From: JAJXYN01 sp964532735
Lineage (GTDB): Bacteria > Patescibacteriota > Patescibacteriia > JAGPKW01
NCBI GenBank assembly: GCA_964532735.1
Contig: CAZHKK010000009.1
Location: 1-35,789 of the forward strand
Direction: 5' to 3'
DNA length: 35,789 nt
The notes below the pieces were generated by a model. The model saw only the letters and a list, made by a program, of their open reading frames with translations. It ran no database searches and was not told the origin of the DNA. This document shows positions 15,682 to 23,516 of this stretch, in pieces. Position numbers and translations under genes: made by a program. Position 1 is the first letter of the stretch. Each line of letters begins with the position of its first letter.

Positions 15682-15690
15682 TGGTATAAT
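15682..15690 (+). promoter_or_regulatory. Extended -10 promoter of pilin-like gene 4
   Basis: TGGTATAAT (15682-15690), no clear -35; the ATG is 41 bases downstream at 15731. Confidence 0.6.
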
Positions 15691-15730
15691 TTATCAGTCT
15701 TTAATTATTAGATTAATTAATCGGTTTTTT

Positions 15731-16114
15731 ATGAAAAAGATATTAAATTTAAAGAATTTTTTCTCGTCATTTTTTTTAATTTTAACTTTATTTATTTTTA
15801 ATTTTAACTTTATTAATGCTGATGATAATTTTAATTTTGGTTTAGAAAAAGTAACTAGTTCTTATTTTGGTAATGCTGATATTCCAACTGTTATATCTAG
15901 AGTTATTCAAATAGTTATGGGATTATCTGCTACGGTCATGCTTATTATGATATTATATGCGGGTTTTACATATCTTATTTCAAGAGGTGATCCTAAAAAA
16001 ACTACCACAGCTTTAAATCTTATTAAAACATCTGTTATTGGTATAATTATAATTGTTACTGCTTATTCTTTATCTCAATTTGTTATTAATAATATTAAAT
16101 TTATTGCATCTTAA
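15731..16114 (+). CDS. Pilin-like small membrane protein 4
   Basis: The shortest of the four, 127 residues. It has a signal peptide (1-30, ending FINA), a short spacer without cysteine, and two helices (about 55-83 and 97-124) around the loop SRGDPKKTTTA. The second helix ends VTAYSLSQFVINNIKFIAS. Because it is almost only the helical hairpin, it is the best candidate for the repeating subunit if these proteins polymerise. It has its own promoter and ends at a bidirectional terminator shared with ruvC. Confidence 0.75.
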   Translation: MKKILNLKNFFSSFFLILTLFIFNFNFINADDNFNFGLEKVTSSYFGNADIPTVISRVIQIVMGLSATVMLIMILYAGFTYLISRGDPKKTTTALNLIKTSVIGIIIIVTAYSLSQFVINNIKFIAS

Positions 16115-16115
16115 C

Positions 16116-16157
16116 TAAATAAAAAAAGACTTAATTATATAAGTCTTTTTTTATTTA
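16116..16157. terminator. Bidirectional terminator between pilin-like gene 4 and ruvC
   Basis: A perfect 18-bp inverted repeat, 16116-16133 with 16140-16157, around ATTATA. Its core is GACTTA/TAAGTC, flanked by seven A on one side and seven T on the other. It serves both convergent genes and includes the ruvC stop codon (complement of 16151-16153). Confidence 0.9.
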
Positions 16158-16639
16158 ATGTTTAATGGTGATTTGTAAGAGTTTCCACAAGTTATTGCTA
16201 TTGCTAAAGCGTCTGCCGCATCATCTGGTTTTGGTATTTGATTTAAGCATAAAATTGTTTTTACCATTTGTTGTATTTGATTTTTATCGGCTCTTCCATA
16301 TCCTGTTAGTGCTTGTTTTATTTGTAATGGCGTATATTCATATATTTTTAAATTATTTTGTAATGCTGTAAGTATTATAACACCTCTTGCTTGTGCTACA
16401 TTTATTGCTGTTTTTGTGTTTTTTGCAAAAAACAATTCTTCTATTCCAAATATATCTGGATTGTATTTTTTTATTATTTTATTTAATTCTTCATGATTTA
16501 TTTTTAATCTTTCTTGAAAATCTAACTTTGCATCGGTTGTTATTGCGCCATGTTGTATGTGTTTATATTTATTTCCTTGTTTTTCTATTATTCCATATCC
16601 TGTTATTGCAAAACCAGGATCTATTCCGAGTATTATCAT
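16151..16639 (-). CDS. ruvC: Crossover junction endodeoxyribonuclease RuvC
   Basis: A 162-residue Holliday junction resolvase that cuts junctions bound by RuvAB. It begins MIILGIDPGFAITGYGIIEK with catalytic D7. E67 is in FGIEELFF, and the last acidic pair is in PDDAADALAIA (D140, D143), so all four metal-binding acids are present. Length and motifs are normal. It is one of only two minus-strand genes here, convergent with pilin-like gene 4 and divergent from pduL. No ruvB or yebC is directly adjacent, although yebC and ruvC are often neighbours in other bacteria. Confidence 0.96.
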   Translation of the reverse strand: MIILGIDPGFAITGYGIIEKQGNKYKHIQHGAITTDAKLDFQERLKINHEELNKIIKKYNPDIFGIEELFFAKNTKTAINVAQARGVIILTALQNNLKIYEYTPLQIKQALTGYGRADKNQIQQMVKTILCLNQIPKPDDAADALAIAITCGNSYKSPLNIK

Positions 16640-16696
16640 TTTTTTGATTTACTATTTTATTTATTTATTCTATTATATATTATGTATTTTAATAAG

Positions 16697-16702
16697 TATA
16701 AT
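16697..16702 (+). promoter_or_regulatory. -10 element of pduL, possibly giving a leaderless mRNA
   Basis: TATAAT at 16697-16702 is only seven bases before the pduL ATG at 16710. Transcription would start at or next to the start codon. The -35 region is not convincing, and another start site further upstream is possible. Confidence 0.4.
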
Positions 16703-16709
16703 TTATTTT

Positions 16710-17288
16710 ATGAAACAGATAAAAGTTGAAGTTTCTGCTCGTCATGTTCATCTTTCTCAAAAGGATGTTAATGTTTTGTTTGGTGATAATTATAAACTCA
16801 CTTTTTTTAAAAAATTATCTCAACCAGATCAATTTGCTGCTAATGAAAAAGTTGATATTTTTTCTGATTCTATGGAAATTAAAGGTGTTAGGGTTCTTGG
16901 ACCTGTTCGTTTAGAATCTCAAGTTGAACTTTCACAGACAGATGCAAGATTTTTAAAACTTTCTGTTCCTTTAAGATTGTCTGGAGACATAAAAGATTCT
17001 GCGTCTATAAAAATTACTGGTCCAAAAGGTGAGATTTTTTTAAAAGAAGGTGTTATAATTGCAAAGAGACATATGCATTGTAGCTTAGAAACAGCTAAAG
17101 AATTAGGTTTGTCTAATGGTTCTAATATTAAGGTTAAAGTAGGAGAAGGTGGGGTTAGAGGTTTAATTTTTGATAATGTTGAAGTTAGGGTTTCTAATCA
17201 ATTTAGTGATGTAATACATATTGATACGGACGAGGGAAATGCTTGTTCTATGAGCGGAGTATGTTCTATTGGAGAAATAATAATTTAG
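16710..17288 (+). CDS. pduL: Phosphate acyltransferase PduL (phosphotransacetylase)
   Basis: Converts acetyl-CoA (or propionyl-CoA) and phosphate to the acyl phosphate. The 192 residues show the two histidine-rich metal-binding repeats of PduL: EVSARHVHLSQKDV near the start and IIAKRHMHCSLETAKELGL near residue 120. GPVRLESQVELSQTDARFLK in the first half is also typical. The open frame extends 51 codons further upstream (ATG 16557) over ruvC, but homology begins at MKQIKVEVSARHVH, so 16710 is chosen. It is not linked to shell or diol-dehydratase genes, so it is the housekeeping form. It works with acetate kinase (18490) to make ATP and acetate. rmuC starts 3 bases after its stop. Confidence 0.92.
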   Translation: MKQIKVEVSARHVHLSQKDVNVLFGDNYKLTFFKKLSQPDQFAANEKVDIFSDSMEIKGVRVLGPVRLESQVELSQTDARFLKLSVPLRLSGDIKDSASIKITGPKGEIFLKEGVIIAKRHMHCSLETAKELGLSNGSNIKVKVGEGGVRGLIFDNVEVRVSNQFSDVIHIDTDEGNACSMSGVCSIGEIII

Positions 17289-17291
17289 TTT

Positions 17292-18422
17292 ATGGAAATA
17301 TTTTTAATTATTTTAATAATTTTTTTAATTACAACAGTAGTTGTAATGTTTTTTGTTTTTTTAAAAAAATTTAATGAACTTAAAAATCCAGATAAAAATA
17401 AAGATGTTTTTTTAATGCTTCAAAATCAAATTAATGAGTCTTTAAAACTAACTCGTGATCAGATTGATAATTCTTCAAAAATTAATAGAGAACAGGTTGA
17501 GTTACTTAGAAAAACTTTTGATGAAAAATTAGATAGTTCTAATAAGACTGTTCATGGGCATTTAGAAAAATCTATCTCTACTATTAAAGAAATAACTACT
17601 CAATTAGAAAGTTTAAAAGGAACTAATAAACAAATTCTTGATTTATCCGGTCAAATTAAAGGATTGGAGGATATTCTTAAAAATCCAAAACAACGTGGTA
17701 TTCTTGGTGAATATTTTCTTGAAAGTTTACTTAAAAATCTTTTTTCTCCAGATCAATATAAAATGCAATATAAAATTGGTCGTGATGAAAAAAATGATCA
17801 AGAATTAATTGTTGATGCTGCTGTTTTTCTTGGAAAAACAATAATTCCTGTTGATTCTAAGTTTTCTTTAGAAAATTATAATAAACTTATTGAAGCTACG
17901 GATCCTGTTTTAATTTCGGAATTTGAAAAAAAATTAAAAACGGATTTACAAACTAGAATTGATGAGACTAGTAAATATATAAGACCAGATCTTGGAACTA
18001 CAGATTTTGCTTTTATGTTTATCTCAGCGGAGGGCATTTATCATGATTTATTGATAAATAAAGTAGGAGCTCTTAATGTTAATTCTATTAATTTAATAGA
18101 GTATGCTTTTAAAAAACATGTTATGATTGTTTCTCCAACATCTTTTTTTGCTTATTTGCAAACAGTTTTACAAGGTTTAAGGGCTATGAAAATGGAAGAA
18201 GGAGTGTCTAAGGTTATAAAAAATGTTGAACAACTTGGAAAACACATTATTTCTTATGATGAATATTTAAAAAAATTAGGAAATAATATTAACACTACTG
18301 TTAATGCTTATAATGGTGCCTATAAAGAGTTTAAAAAAATTGATAAAGATATTTTAAAAATTTCTGGAAATGGTGGAGAGGTTGAAATTTTAGAAATTGA
18401 AAAGACTAATCAAGGTGATTAA
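17292..18422 (+). CDS. rmuC: DNA recombination protein RmuC
   Basis: A 376-residue RmuC homologue with an N-terminal membrane helix (about 2-24) and a coiled-coil region (about 40-125) with repeated SLKLTRDQ/SSKINREQ pattern. A nuclease-like core follows: NPKQRGILGEYFLESLLKN, then ELIVDAAVFLGKTIIPVDSK, RPDLGTTDFAFMFISAEG and a C-terminal helical part. The D-x(n)-DSK pair resembles the active site of PD-(D/E)XK nucleases. In E. coli rmuC limits certain recombination events at inverted repeats; the exact reaction is not known. It lies immediately after pduL, most likely in one transcript with it. Confidence 0.92.
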   Translation: MEIFLIILIIFLITTVVVMFFVFLKKFNELKNPDKNKDVFLMLQNQINESLKLTRDQIDNSSKINREQVELLRKTFDEKLDSSNKTVHGHLEKSISTIKEITTQLESLKGTNKQILDLSGQIKGLEDILKNPKQRGILGEYFLESLLKNLFSPDQYKMQYKIGRDEKNDQELIVDAAVFLGKTIIPVDSKFSLENYNKLIEATDPVLISEFEKKLKTDLQTRIDETSKYIRPDLGTTDFAFMFISAEGIYHDLLINKVGALNVNSINLIEYAFKKHVMIVSPTSFFAYLQTVLQGLRAMKMEEGVSKVIKNVEQLGKHIISYDEYLKKLGNNINTTVNAYNGAYKEFKKIDKDILKISGNGGEVEILEIEKTNQGD

Positions 18423-18489
18423 TGTTGATATTTTAAGGTTTTTTTGATATTATTTTTTTATTAGTTAAGATAAAAATTAAATAATTATT

Positions 18490-19662
18490 ATGATTTTAGT
18501 TTTAAATTGTGGTTCTTCTTCTTTAAAATTTTGTTTATTTGATGAAAAATTTAATGAGGGAATAAAAGGTAATTTTGAGAGAATTGGTGTTGATGGTTCT
18601 TTTGTTTCTATTAATAATAATGGTATTAAAGAAAAATTTGAACAATATTTTTCAGATCATAAAGAGTGTATAATTTTTTTATTTGATAAATTTTCAAATA
18701 GATACAATATTGATATTCATTCTATTAAAATAATTGGTCATAGAGTTGTTCATGGTGGTAGTTTTCCTGGTGCTGTTTTGGTGGATGATAATATATTAAA
18801 CGAAATGGATAAAATTAGTTCACTTGCTCCTCTTCATAATCCTATACAGATAAATGTTGCAAGGGTTTGTATAGAACTTTTTCCGAATATTAAGAATTCT
18901 TTAAGTTTTGATACTGCTTATCATTCTTCTATTCCTGATTATGCATACACATATGGTTTGCCTGTTGATTTAGCTGAAAAATATAAAATAAGAAGATACG
19001 GTTTTCATGGTTTATCTCATGAATTTGTTATGAAGGAGTTTGCTTCTAAAAATAATAAAAAAGAAGAAGATGTTAATTTAATAACTTGTCATCTTGGTTC
19101 TGGTTGTAGTGTTTGTGCTATTAAAAATGGTAAGTCTATAGATACTTCTATGGGGTTTACTCCTCTTGAAGGTCTTGTTATGGGAACTAGAACAGGTGAT
19201 ATGGATCCTTCTATTCCTTTGTTTATAGCTGAAAAAGAAGGATTGTCTTTAAAAGATGTTGATACTTTAATGAATAAAAAGTCTGGGTTAATTGGTCTTA
19301 CTGGTATGAATAACATTGACATGAGAGAGGTTTTATTTTTGGCTGATTATCCAGTAACTGATTTTGATGGATCTTATTTATTAGAAAAATATAAAGATTT
19401 AGAGCTTGAAAATATAAAAAAGAGATGTAAAATAGCCATTGATGTTTTTGTTTATAGAGTTAAAAAGTATATAGGTTCTTATTTTGCTATTTTAGGTAAA
19501 ATTGATGCTATTATTTTTATGGCGGGAGTTGGTGAAAGGAGTGTTGTTATTAGAGATCTTATTACAAAAGATTTAGAAATTTTAAAAAATGTTCTTATTA
19601 ATGTTATTCCAACAAATGAAGAGAAGATGGTTGCAGAAGAATCTTCAAATTTTATTAAATAA
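18490..19662 (+). CDS. ackA: Acetate kinase
   Basis: Transfers phosphate from acetyl phosphate to ADP, the ATP-yielding step of acetate fermentation. The 390 residues start with ILVLNCGSSSLKFCLFDEKF and contain the family motifs IIGHRVVHGGSFPGAV, SFDTAYHSSIPDYAYTYGLP, RRYGFHGLSHEFVMKEF and THLGSG-type CHLGSGCSVCA. GFTPLEGLVMGTRTGDMDPS follows. Near the C-terminus IIFMAGVGERSVVIRDL replaces the more common TGGIGENS. Length is normal. Together with PduL it gives a complete acetyl-CoA to acetate route. Confidence 0.96.
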   Translation: MILVLNCGSSSLKFCLFDEKFNEGIKGNFERIGVDGSFVSINNNGIKEKFEQYFSDHKECIIFLFDKFSNRYNIDIHSIKIIGHRVVHGGSFPGAVLVDDNILNEMDKISSLAPLHNPIQINVARVCIELFPNIKNSLSFDTAYHSSIPDYAYTYGLPVDLAEKYKIRRYGFHGLSHEFVMKEFASKNNKKEEDVNLITCHLGSGCSVCAIKNGKSIDTSMGFTPLEGLVMGTRTGDMDPSIPLFIAEKEGLSLKDVDTLMNKKSGLIGLTGMNNIDMREVLFLADYPVTDFDGSYLLEKYKDLELENIKKRCKIAIDVFVYRVKKYIGSYFAILGKIDAIIFMAGVGERSVVIRDLITKDLEILKNVLINVIPTNEEKMVAEESSNFIK

Positions 19663-19712
19663 ATTAATATAAAAAGATTTTTAAATTTATTATTAATTTA
19701 AATTATTTAAAT

Positions 19713-20162
19713 ATGATACTTGATATTGTTAAAATTGGAAATGAGATACTTAAAAAAAGGTCATTAGATATTGATATTATTGATAGTTCTGTTTTAAAAT
19801 TAATTAAAAGCATGAAAGAAACTCTTAAAAAATCTAAGGGTGTTGGTTTAGCAGCTCCTCAAGTGGGAGTTAATAAACGTTTGATTATTGTTAAGCCTCA
19901 AAAAGAAATGTTTGTTTTTATTAATCCTATTTTTACTTATAAAAGTTTGGAGAGTGATAAAGAAACGGAAGGTTGTTTATCTGTTCCGGGTGAATGGATT
20001 GATATTAAAAGAAGTAAAGAAGTCGAAATAGAATTTATTGGAGAAGATAGTAATAGATATAAAGTTAGAGCAAAAGATTTTTTTGCTAGAATTATTCAAC
20101 ATGAATGTGATCATTTAGATGGAATATTAATAGTTGATAGAAAAGAAAATAATATTTTATAA
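19713..20162 (+). CDS. def: Peptide deformylase
   Basis: Removes the formyl group from new proteins. The 149 residues carry the three family motifs in order: GVGLAAPQVGVNKRL, EGCLSVPGEW (with the metal-binding cysteine) and IIQHECDHLDGIL (two metal-binding histidines and the catalytic glutamate). The protein is at the short end for the family. The stop TAA (20160-20162) is directly followed by the ATG of tsaC, so the two are translationally coupled. No fmt gene is next to it. Confidence 0.96.
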   Translation: MILDIVKIGNEILKKRSLDIDIIDSSVLKLIKSMKETLKKSKGVGLAAPQVGVNKRLIIVKPQKEMFVFINPIFTYKSLESDKETEGCLSVPGEWIDIKRSKEVEIEFIGEDSNRYKVRAKDFFARIIQHECDHLDGILIVDRKENNIL

Positions 20163-20807
20163 ATGTCTGCAAAATATATTAAAATTAATCCTATAAATCC
20201 GGAAATAGATTTAGTTAAAAAATGTGCAAGCATTATAAAAAAAGGTGGTTCTGTTGTATATCCTACAGAAACTCTTTATGGATTGGGTGTAGATGTTTTT
20301 AATAATCAGGCATGTTCAAAAGTTTTTTCTATAAAAGGTAGAGATTTAAGCAAACCTCTTATTGTTCATATTGCAAAAATAGAAGATGTTTATAGTATTG
20401 CTTATGATATACCAGAAAATGCTTTTTTATTAATGAAAAAATATTGGCCAGGCCCACTTACTATAGTATTAAAAAAAAATAAAAACATTTCTGATATTAT
20501 AAGTAAAAATAATACTGTTGGAATTAGAATTCCTAATAATAAAATAGAACTAGAAATTATAAAACATGCTAAAACTCCTATAACAGGCACTTCTGCTAAT
20601 TTGTCTGGTAGTGATGGGATTATTGATCCTTTGATTGTTTTTGAAAGCATGAAAGATAGAGTTGATGTTATTATTGATGGAGGTATTTGTGTCTTAGGTA
20701 AACAATCCACAATAATAGATTTGAGTAATAATGAAATAAAATTATTAAGAGAAGGTGCTATTAAGTATAGTGAAATTTTAGATTTTTTAAAAAAATATGA
20801 AAATTAA
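20163..20807 (+). CDS. tsaC: Threonylcarbamoyl-AMP synthase (TsaC/Sua5/YrdC family)
   Basis: Makes threonylcarbamoyl-AMP for the t6A37 modification of ANN-decoding tRNAs. The 214 residues show the YrdC pattern: GGSVVYPTETLYGLGVD near residue 30, IKGRDLSKPLIVHI, KYWPGPLTIVLKKN, TVGIRIPNN, and ITGTSANLSG. It ends IKLLREGAIKYSEILDFLKK. There is no C-terminal Sua5 domain, so it is the short TsaC form. It begins at the base after the def stop and overlaps prmC by 11 bases. Confidence 0.95.
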   Translation: MSAKYIKINPINPEIDLVKKCASIIKKGGSVVYPTETLYGLGVDVFNNQACSKVFSIKGRDLSKPLIVHIAKIEDVYSIAYDIPENAFLLMKKYWPGPLTIVLKKNKNISDIISKNNTVGIRIPNNKIELEIIKHAKTPITGTSANLSGSDGIIDPLIVFESMKDRVDVIIDGGICVLGKQSTIIDLSNNEIKLLREGAIKYSEILDFLKKYEN

Positions 20808-21672
20808 AGATTTATTAAAAGAATATTCTAATATATTGTTAGAAAATGGATTTGAATCTTCTTATCTTGATGTTGAGATTTTATTGTCGCATATTTCTGG
20901 TTTTAATAGAATTGATTTTATATCTAAATCTGAAGAAGAAATTAATGATATTGTTTTAAAGAAATTTAAAATTTTGTTTAACAGACGTTTAAAACATGAG
21001 CCAATTGCATATATTGTTGGTCATAAGAATTTTTGTGGATTTGATTTTTTTGTTAATAAAAATGTTTTAATTCCTAGGCCATTAACAGAAAATCTTGTAG
21101 AGTTGATTTTAGATGAAATTGGTGAAAGAAAATTAAATATAAAAAATAAAAATAAAAAAAATAATTTTATAGAAATAGGAACAGGTTCGGGTTGTATTGC
21201 TATTTCTGTTTTTAAAAAAATATTAAAATCTTGTGCAGAATGTAATTTAAACTTTTTTGCATCTGATATATCTAAAAAAGCTTTAATTGTAGCAAAAAAA
21301 AATGCAAAATATTTTTGTTTGAGAGATAAAATTAATTTTTTAAAAGGAAATTTAAAGTTTCCAAAATTAAAATTTGATATTATTGTTGCTAATTTACCAT
21401 ATGTTAATTTTGAAAATATTGATTTTAAAAAAGATAATCAAAAAGATTTATTTTTTGAGCCAAAAATAGCTTTATTTCAAAAAGATAAAGGTTTTTATTT
21501 AATTAAGAAATTATTGAATAAAATTATTAGAAAAAAAATATTAAATGATGGTGGTGTTGTGTTTCTTGAGATAGAAAAAGATCAAAAAGAAAGAATTAAA
21601 AATGATTTTGGTAATTTTTTTATAATTGAAGATTTTTTTGATGGGAGAATAGTTAAATTAATGCAAAATTGA
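20797..21672 (+). CDS. prmC: Peptide chain release factor N5-glutamine methyltransferase
   Basis: Methylates the GGQ glutamine of release factors. The 291 residues comprise an N-terminal helical domain with HEPIAYIVGHKNFCGFDFFV and NVLIPRPLTENLVE, followed by a SAM-binding fold with FIEIGTGSGCIAISVF. The substrate-binding NPPY motif appears as NLPYV. A lysine-rich insert (about 108-122) precedes the SAM motif. The ATG overlaps the end of tsaC. prfA, its usual neighbour, is not in the window. The stop TGA at 21670 runs into an inverted repeat. Confidence 0.93.
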   Translation: MKIKDLLKEYSNILLENGFESSYLDVEILLSHISGFNRIDFISKSEEEINDIVLKKFKILFNRRLKHEPIAYIVGHKNFCGFDFFVNKNVLIPRPLTENLVELILDEIGERKLNIKNKNKKNNFIEIGTGSGCIAISVFKKILKSCAECNLNFFASDISKKALIVAKKNAKYFCLRDKINFLKGNLKFPKLKFDIIVANLPYVNFENIDFKKDNQKDLFFEPKIALFQKDKGFYLIKKLLNKIIRKKILNDGGVVFLEIEKDQKERIKNDFGNFFIIEDFFDGRIVKLMQN

Positions 21673-21709
21673 CATTTTATCTAACATTTGATAATATTGT
21701 TCTAATGTC
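21671..21709 (+). repeat. Inverted repeat between prmC and rpsB
   Basis: GACATT (21671-21676) pairs with AATGTC (21704-21709); an inner AACA/TGTT pairing is also possible. It overlaps the prmC stop codon. T-rich sequence follows about 12 bases later. It could be a weak terminator or part of the rpsB leader. Confidence 0.4.
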
Positions 21710-21743
21710 GATTTATGCATTTTTTTATTTTCTTTAAATATAA

Positions 21744-21762
21744 AAATGTTAAAAGAACATTT
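21744..21762 (+). promoter_or_regulatory. Hairpin in the rpsB leader
   Basis: AAATGTT (21744-21750) pairs with AACATTT (21756-21762) around AAAAG, 67 bases before the rpsB start. rpsB leaders in other bacteria can bind protein S2 for autoregulation; whether this hairpin does is unknown. Confidence 0.3.
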
Positions 21763-21828
21763 ATGCTTTAAAATAATTTATTTAAATATAAATTGAGCAT
21801 AAAAAATCTAATAAATTAAGAACTTAAT

Positions 21829-22527
21829 ATGTCTTATAAAATACCTTCTACGGAAGAAATGTTAGAAGCTGGTGTACATTTTGGTCACCCTGTTTCTAAA
21901 TGGCACCCTAAAGCAGAATCATATATTTATACTGCTAAAAATGGTGTTCATATAATAAATTTAGCTAAAACTACAGAATCTTTAGAAAAAATATTAAAAA
22001 AGATTTCAGAAGTAATTGCTAATGGTGATGAAATAATGTTTGTTAGTACTAAAAAACAATCAAAAGAAATAACAAAAAAAGCTGCTGAAAAATGTGGAAT
22101 GCCATATGTTACAGAAAGATGGTTGGGTGGAACTTTTACAAATTTTGGAACATTATTAAAATCAATTAAAAAATTAAACAAATTAGAATCTGATAAATTA
22201 ACAGGTGAATTTGATAAATATACTAAAAAAGAAGTTGTAGTTTTAAATAGACTTATAGAAAAATTAAATAGAAATTTAAGTGGTATTAAAAATATAAAAA
22301 GATTACCATCTATGGTTTTTGTTACAGATTTAAAAATGCAAGAAACAACAATATTAGAAGCTAAAACTAAAAAAATTCCTATTGTTGGAATTTGTGATAC
22401 TAATGTTAACCCAGAATTGGTAGATTATGTTATTCCTGCTAATGATGATGCTATAAAGTCTCTTGATTTAATTATTAATGCAGTTGCTGATGCTGTGTTG
22501 GATGGAAAAACAAAGATTAAAAAATAA
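21829..22527 (+). CDS. rpsB: 30S ribosomal protein S2
   Basis: A 232-residue S2 protein. Characteristic segments are MLEAGVHFGHPVSKWHPKAE at the start, FVSTKKQSKEITKKAAEKCG, VTERWLGGTFTNF, LPSMVFVTDLKMQETTILEA and IPIVGICDTNVNPELVDYVI, then IPANDDAIKSL. S2 binds the ribosome late in 30S assembly and contacts S1. The gene precedes tsf by 38 bases in the order conserved in most bacteria. No Shine-Dalgarno sequence is seen before the ATG. Confidence 0.97.
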   Translation: MSYKIPSTEEMLEAGVHFGHPVSKWHPKAESYIYTAKNGVHIINLAKTTESLEKILKKISEVIANGDEIMFVSTKKQSKEITKKAAEKCGMPYVTERWLGGTFTNFGTLLKSIKKLNKLESDKLTGEFDKYTKKEVVVLNRLIEKLNRNLSGIKNIKRLPSMVFVTDLKMQETTILEAKTKKIPIVGICDTNVNPELVDYVIPANDDAIKSLDLIINAVADAVLDGKTKIKK

Positions 22528-22565
22528 ATTAAAAGATTTTATTTAATTAATTAAAATATAAAATT

Positions 22566-23417
22566 ATGTCTTTAGAACTTGTAAAAAAACTTAGAGATAT
22601 GACTGGTATGGGTATTGTTGATTGTCAAAAAGCGTTAAAAGAAGCTGATGATGATTTTGATAAAGCTGTTGAATTAATAAGAAAAAGAGGACAACAAATA
22701 GTTAATAAAACTGCTGATAGAGTTGCAAACGAAGGAATAATAGTTTTTTCTACATCTGATGATAAAAAAATAGGTGCTATTATGGAAATAGCTTGTGAAA
22801 CTGATTTTGTTGCTAGAAATGAAGATTTTGTAAATTATGCTAATTTAGCCGCAAAAGCTATTGTTGATAATAATGTTTCGGATGTAGAATCTCTTATGAA
22901 TTCTGCTATTAATGGAAAAACAGTAAAAGAATTGCAAGATGAAGTTATTTCAAAAATTAAAGAAAAAATAGAAATTAGAAGATTTAAAAAAATGATTTCA
23001 AATTCTGGTGTTGTTTTTGCTTATATTCATTTTGATGGAAAAAGTGGGTCTATGATGTCTATTTCAAATGTGTCTGATGTTGAGAAAGCTTTATCTGCAG
23101 TAAAAGATCTTGGTATGCATGCGGTTGCTTTAAGACCTCAATATTTAAATGTTTCAGATATACCTACAGAAGTTGTTGAAAAAGAAAAAGAAATTCTTAT
23201 GGCTCAACCTGATATGCAATCTAAGCCAGCAGAAATTGCTGAAAAAATTGTTTCTGGTAGAGTAAATAAATTTTATTCTGAAAATTGTTTTGTTGAACAA
23301 TTGTTTGTAAAGGATGATAGTAAAACAATTAAACAAGTTGCAGCTTCTCTTGGAGATGGTTCTGAAATTAAAGAATTTGTTTTATATGAATTATCAGGTA
23401 ATACTGTTGCTTGTTAA
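22566..23417 (+). CDS. tsf: Elongation factor Ts
   Basis: A 283-residue nucleotide exchange factor for EF-Tu. The N-terminal UBA-like domain reads LVKKLRDMTGMGIVDCQKAL, followed by ADRVANEGIIVF and the core signature IMEIACETDFVARNEDF. The second half has GMHAVALRPQYL and the C-terminal KFYSENCFVEQLFVKDDSK. Length fits the two-subdomain bacterial form. It ends the rpsB-tsf transcript at a good terminator. Confidence 0.97.
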   Translation: MSLELVKKLRDMTGMGIVDCQKALKEADDDFDKAVELIRKRGQQIVNKTADRVANEGIIVFSTSDDKKIGAIMEIACETDFVARNEDFVNYANLAAKAIVDNNVSDVESLMNSAINGKTVKELQDEVISKIKEKIEIRRFKKMISNSGVVFAYIHFDGKSGSMMSISNVSDVEKALSAVKDLGMHAVALRPQYLNVSDIPTEVVEKEKEILMAQPDMQSKPAEIAEKIVSGRVNKFYSENCFVEQLFVKDDSKTIKQVAASLGDGSEIKEFVLYELSGNTVAC

Positions 23418-23428
23418 TACTAAAAACT

Positions 23429-23459
23429 AAAAAGAAATCCATTAGGGTTTCTTTTTTTA
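23429..23459 (+). terminator. rpsB-tsf terminator
   Basis: AAAAAGAAATCC (23429-23440) pairs with GGGTTTCTTTTT (23445-23456) around ATTA with one T-G pair, then continues into T. Confidence 0.9.
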
Positions 23460-23476
23460 TTTTACTTTTTTTAAAA

Positions 23477-23511
23477 TATAATATAGAGTAAGTTTAAATT
23501 TATTAAGGAGG
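23477..23511 (+). promoter_or_regulatory. dcd promoter -10 and strong ribosome-binding site
   Basis: TATAAT at 23477-23482, and AAGGAGG at 23505-23511, five bases before the dcd ATG. This is one of very few genuine Shine-Dalgarno sequences in the window. Confidence 0.7.
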
Positions 23512-23516
23512 ATGAT

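Noticed and set aside
16165..16647. Plus-strand open frames opposite ruvC
   Set aside because: They are leucine/phenylalanine-rich shadows of the ruvC coding strand with no family resemblance.
16557..16709. 51-codon N-terminal extension of PduL
   Set aside because: It is the antisense of ruvC plus AT-rich spacer; PduL homology starts at 16710.
19656..19702. Inverted repeat between ackA and def as a terminator
   Set aside because: It is made only of A and T with imperfect pairing, which is expected by chance in this composition.
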